A program made the position numbers and the translations under genes. Positions 5,453-6,183 of a DNA stretch of 6,183 nt are shown in pieces; positions within the stretch are counted from its first letter, which is position 1; each line of letters starts with the position of its first letter. The notes under the pieces were generated by a model that saw only the letters and a program-made list of their open reading frames with translations, ran no database searches and was not told where the DNA came from. The stretch is from CAJXCL01 sp036011265 (lineage in GTDB: Bacteria > Nitrospinota > Nitrospinia > CAJXCL01): the NCBI GenBank assembly GCA_036011265.1, contig DASCNB010000112.1, forward strand, positions 1 through 6,183, in the 5' to 3' direction.

Positions 5453-5903
5453 GCTCAACACATAAAATTAATTTTGATAAGAATTCTTCTTTAGGAATTT
5501 TTTTAGCTAATAAACCGGTGCTTTTCCCGTTGGGAGCTAGATATTCCAGTTTTATTTTGTTCTCTCCGGGTATCTCCGTAGCATAATAATGTATCTCGCT
5601 CTGACCTTTTCCACCTGCTGTTTTTATTACTTCATGGCAGGGACCATTAATCAGGTCTTTGCTGTCTACATCAGCCGCTCGTCTTTCTTCTTCCTTTGTC
5701 TGAGGAGCAGGCATTTCCAGTTCTCCCGCCAGTTCTTGCAAGTGTCTTATTTTATTTTCCAAAGAAACCTTCCTGTCCATGCACTTCTTTATTTCGTCTT
5801 TAATAGATTTCTGTTTAAAAAAATCTGTTATTGATTTAATAGAAGACTGCAACTCCTCAATTTTTTTAATAACTGTTTGCAATTCTTTTTTCTCTTTTTC
5901 CAT
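5427..5903 (-). CDS. Hypothetical protein with N-terminal coiled coil
   Basis: A 158-residue protein I do not recognise. Residues 1-65 are strongly helical and charged (EKEKKELQ, KKIEELQSS, ENKIRHLQELAGELE) with heptad-like spacing, so a coiled coil and dimerisation are likely. An acidic, flexible stretch follows at 65-82, then a C-terminal half (about 85-158) with mixed strand-like segments such as SEIHYYATEI, NKIKLEYLAP and a helix EEFLSKLI. It has four cysteines (41, 89, 148, 153) with no metal-ligand pattern I can name. No signal peptide or membrane helix is seen, so it is probably cytoplasmic. GGAG lies upstream of the ATG at a workable distance. It starts 11 nt after the tldD-like stop and overlaps ruvX by 26 nt, so it is tightly embedded in the operon and real, but its function cannot be read from context. 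Confidence 0.8.
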   Translation of the reverse strand: MEKEKKELQTVIKKIEELQSSIKSITDFFKQKSIKDEIKKCMDRKVSLENKIRHLQELAGELEMPAPQTKEEERRAADVDSKDLINGPCHEVIKTAGGKGQSEIHYYATEIPGENKIKLEYLAPNGKSTGLLAKKIPKEEFLSKLILCVEHGCNIVKK

Positions 5904-5914
5904 TTCTTCTCCAT

Positions 5915-6183
5915 TCAGTTTTGTAATGCAGGCGCTTCTAAAATAGGTGGTTTAGATTTTTTTGAAGCCGTTCTTTGCAGCTCAATTTCAGAAAGCAAAA
6001 TACTTGGCGCGATACTTGAGACTGGCACATATCCTGACTCCGCCCCGCAAAATCCATTAAAAACCCTGTAATCGTTTCCCGTTGCCATTATTTTATTAAT
6101 GCTGGTCAAAGGTGTGCCGACGAACTCCGCGCCACGTACCAGTTCTTCACGTCCGTCTTCAACATATACTTTATAAATGTATA
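5915..6183 (-). CDS. TldD/PmbA-family metalloprotease, C-terminal part
   Basis: The last 89 codons of a gene that enters from the right edge. The protein reads VYVEDGREELVRGAEFVGTP, then a GNDYRVFNGFCGAESGYVPV segment and SILLSEIELQR, closing with a proline-rich PPILEAPALQN tail. This fits the C-terminal domain of the TldD/TldE family (peptidase U62), which trims unfolded or modified peptides in the cytoplasm. In TldD the zinc is held by an HExxxH motif plus a C-terminal cysteine; the Cys in GFCGAESG sits where that ligand is expected, which favours a catalytic TldD-type subunit over the inactive TldE/PmbA type. The HExxxH region lies outside the window, so this cannot be confirmed. First visible gene of the minus-strand operon, 11 nt before the coiled-coil protein gene. 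Confidence 0.8.
   Translation of the reverse strand, partial: YIYKVYVEDGREELVRGAEFVGTPLTSINKIMATGNDYRVFNGFCGAESGYVPVSSIAPSILLSEIELQRTASKKSKPPILEAPALQN

Noticed and set aside
1..6183. CRISPR arrays, tRNA or rRNA genes, insertion-sequence transposases, phage or toxin-antitoxin genes.
   Set aside because: I looked through both strands and saw no regularly spaced repeats, cloverleaf-like sequence, or proteins of these kinds.

Overview
This 6.2 kb, AT-rich window looks like the chromosome of a Gram-negative, probably flagellated bacterium. I would guess a Desulfobacterota-type (former Deltaproteobacteria) genome. That guess rests on overall gene content (a CheY/CheX pair, a TldD-like protease upstream of ruvX and mltG, archease) and on the feel of the intergenic repeats. 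No marker gene proves it. Every gene except one is on the minus strand.

Layout, left to right. (1) 2-415, minus: almost complete archease gene, the activator of the RNA ligase RtcB, cut by the left edge. Its 5' end is odd: there is no ATG, only an isolated TTG, and no Shine-Dalgarno site. (2) 416-636: non-coding stretch with a perfect 22-bp palindrome next to an orphan strong Shine-Dalgarno/ATG, and a short open frame that overlaps the archease start. (3) 637-1511, minus: cheY then cheX, a receiver and a CheY-P phosphatase, with a plausible sigma-70 promoter. (4) 1512-1711: divergent control region. (5) 1712-2488, plus: exported protein with a basic linker and a C-terminal RlpA-like double-psi beta-barrel. 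(6) 2489-2648: convergent intergenic region with a 12-bp inverted repeat spanning 87 bp. (7) 2649-6183, minus: a probable operon transcribed as tldD-like (partial), an unrecognised coiled-coil protein, ruvX, mltG, dxr. Its promoter lies beyond the right edge.

How the genes fit together. CheY and CheX are a two-gene signalling module: CheY carries the phosphoryl signal to the flagellar motor or another target, and CheX removes it. The right-hand operon mixes housekeeping functions: a TldD-type protease, the RuvX/YqgF RNase H-fold nuclease, the MltG glycan-strand-terminating lytic transglycosylase, and the Dxr step of the MEP isoprenoid pathway. MltG, Dxr (through undecaprenyl carrier supply) and the RlpA-like protein all touch the cell envelope, but their co-location may be incidental.

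Most of the window is ordinary core genome. I found no convincing new biological system. The places worth a second look are the archease 5' region, the inverted-repeat element downstream of dxr, the unrecognised protein overlapping ruvX, and the tryptophan-rich RlpA-like protein with its basic linker.
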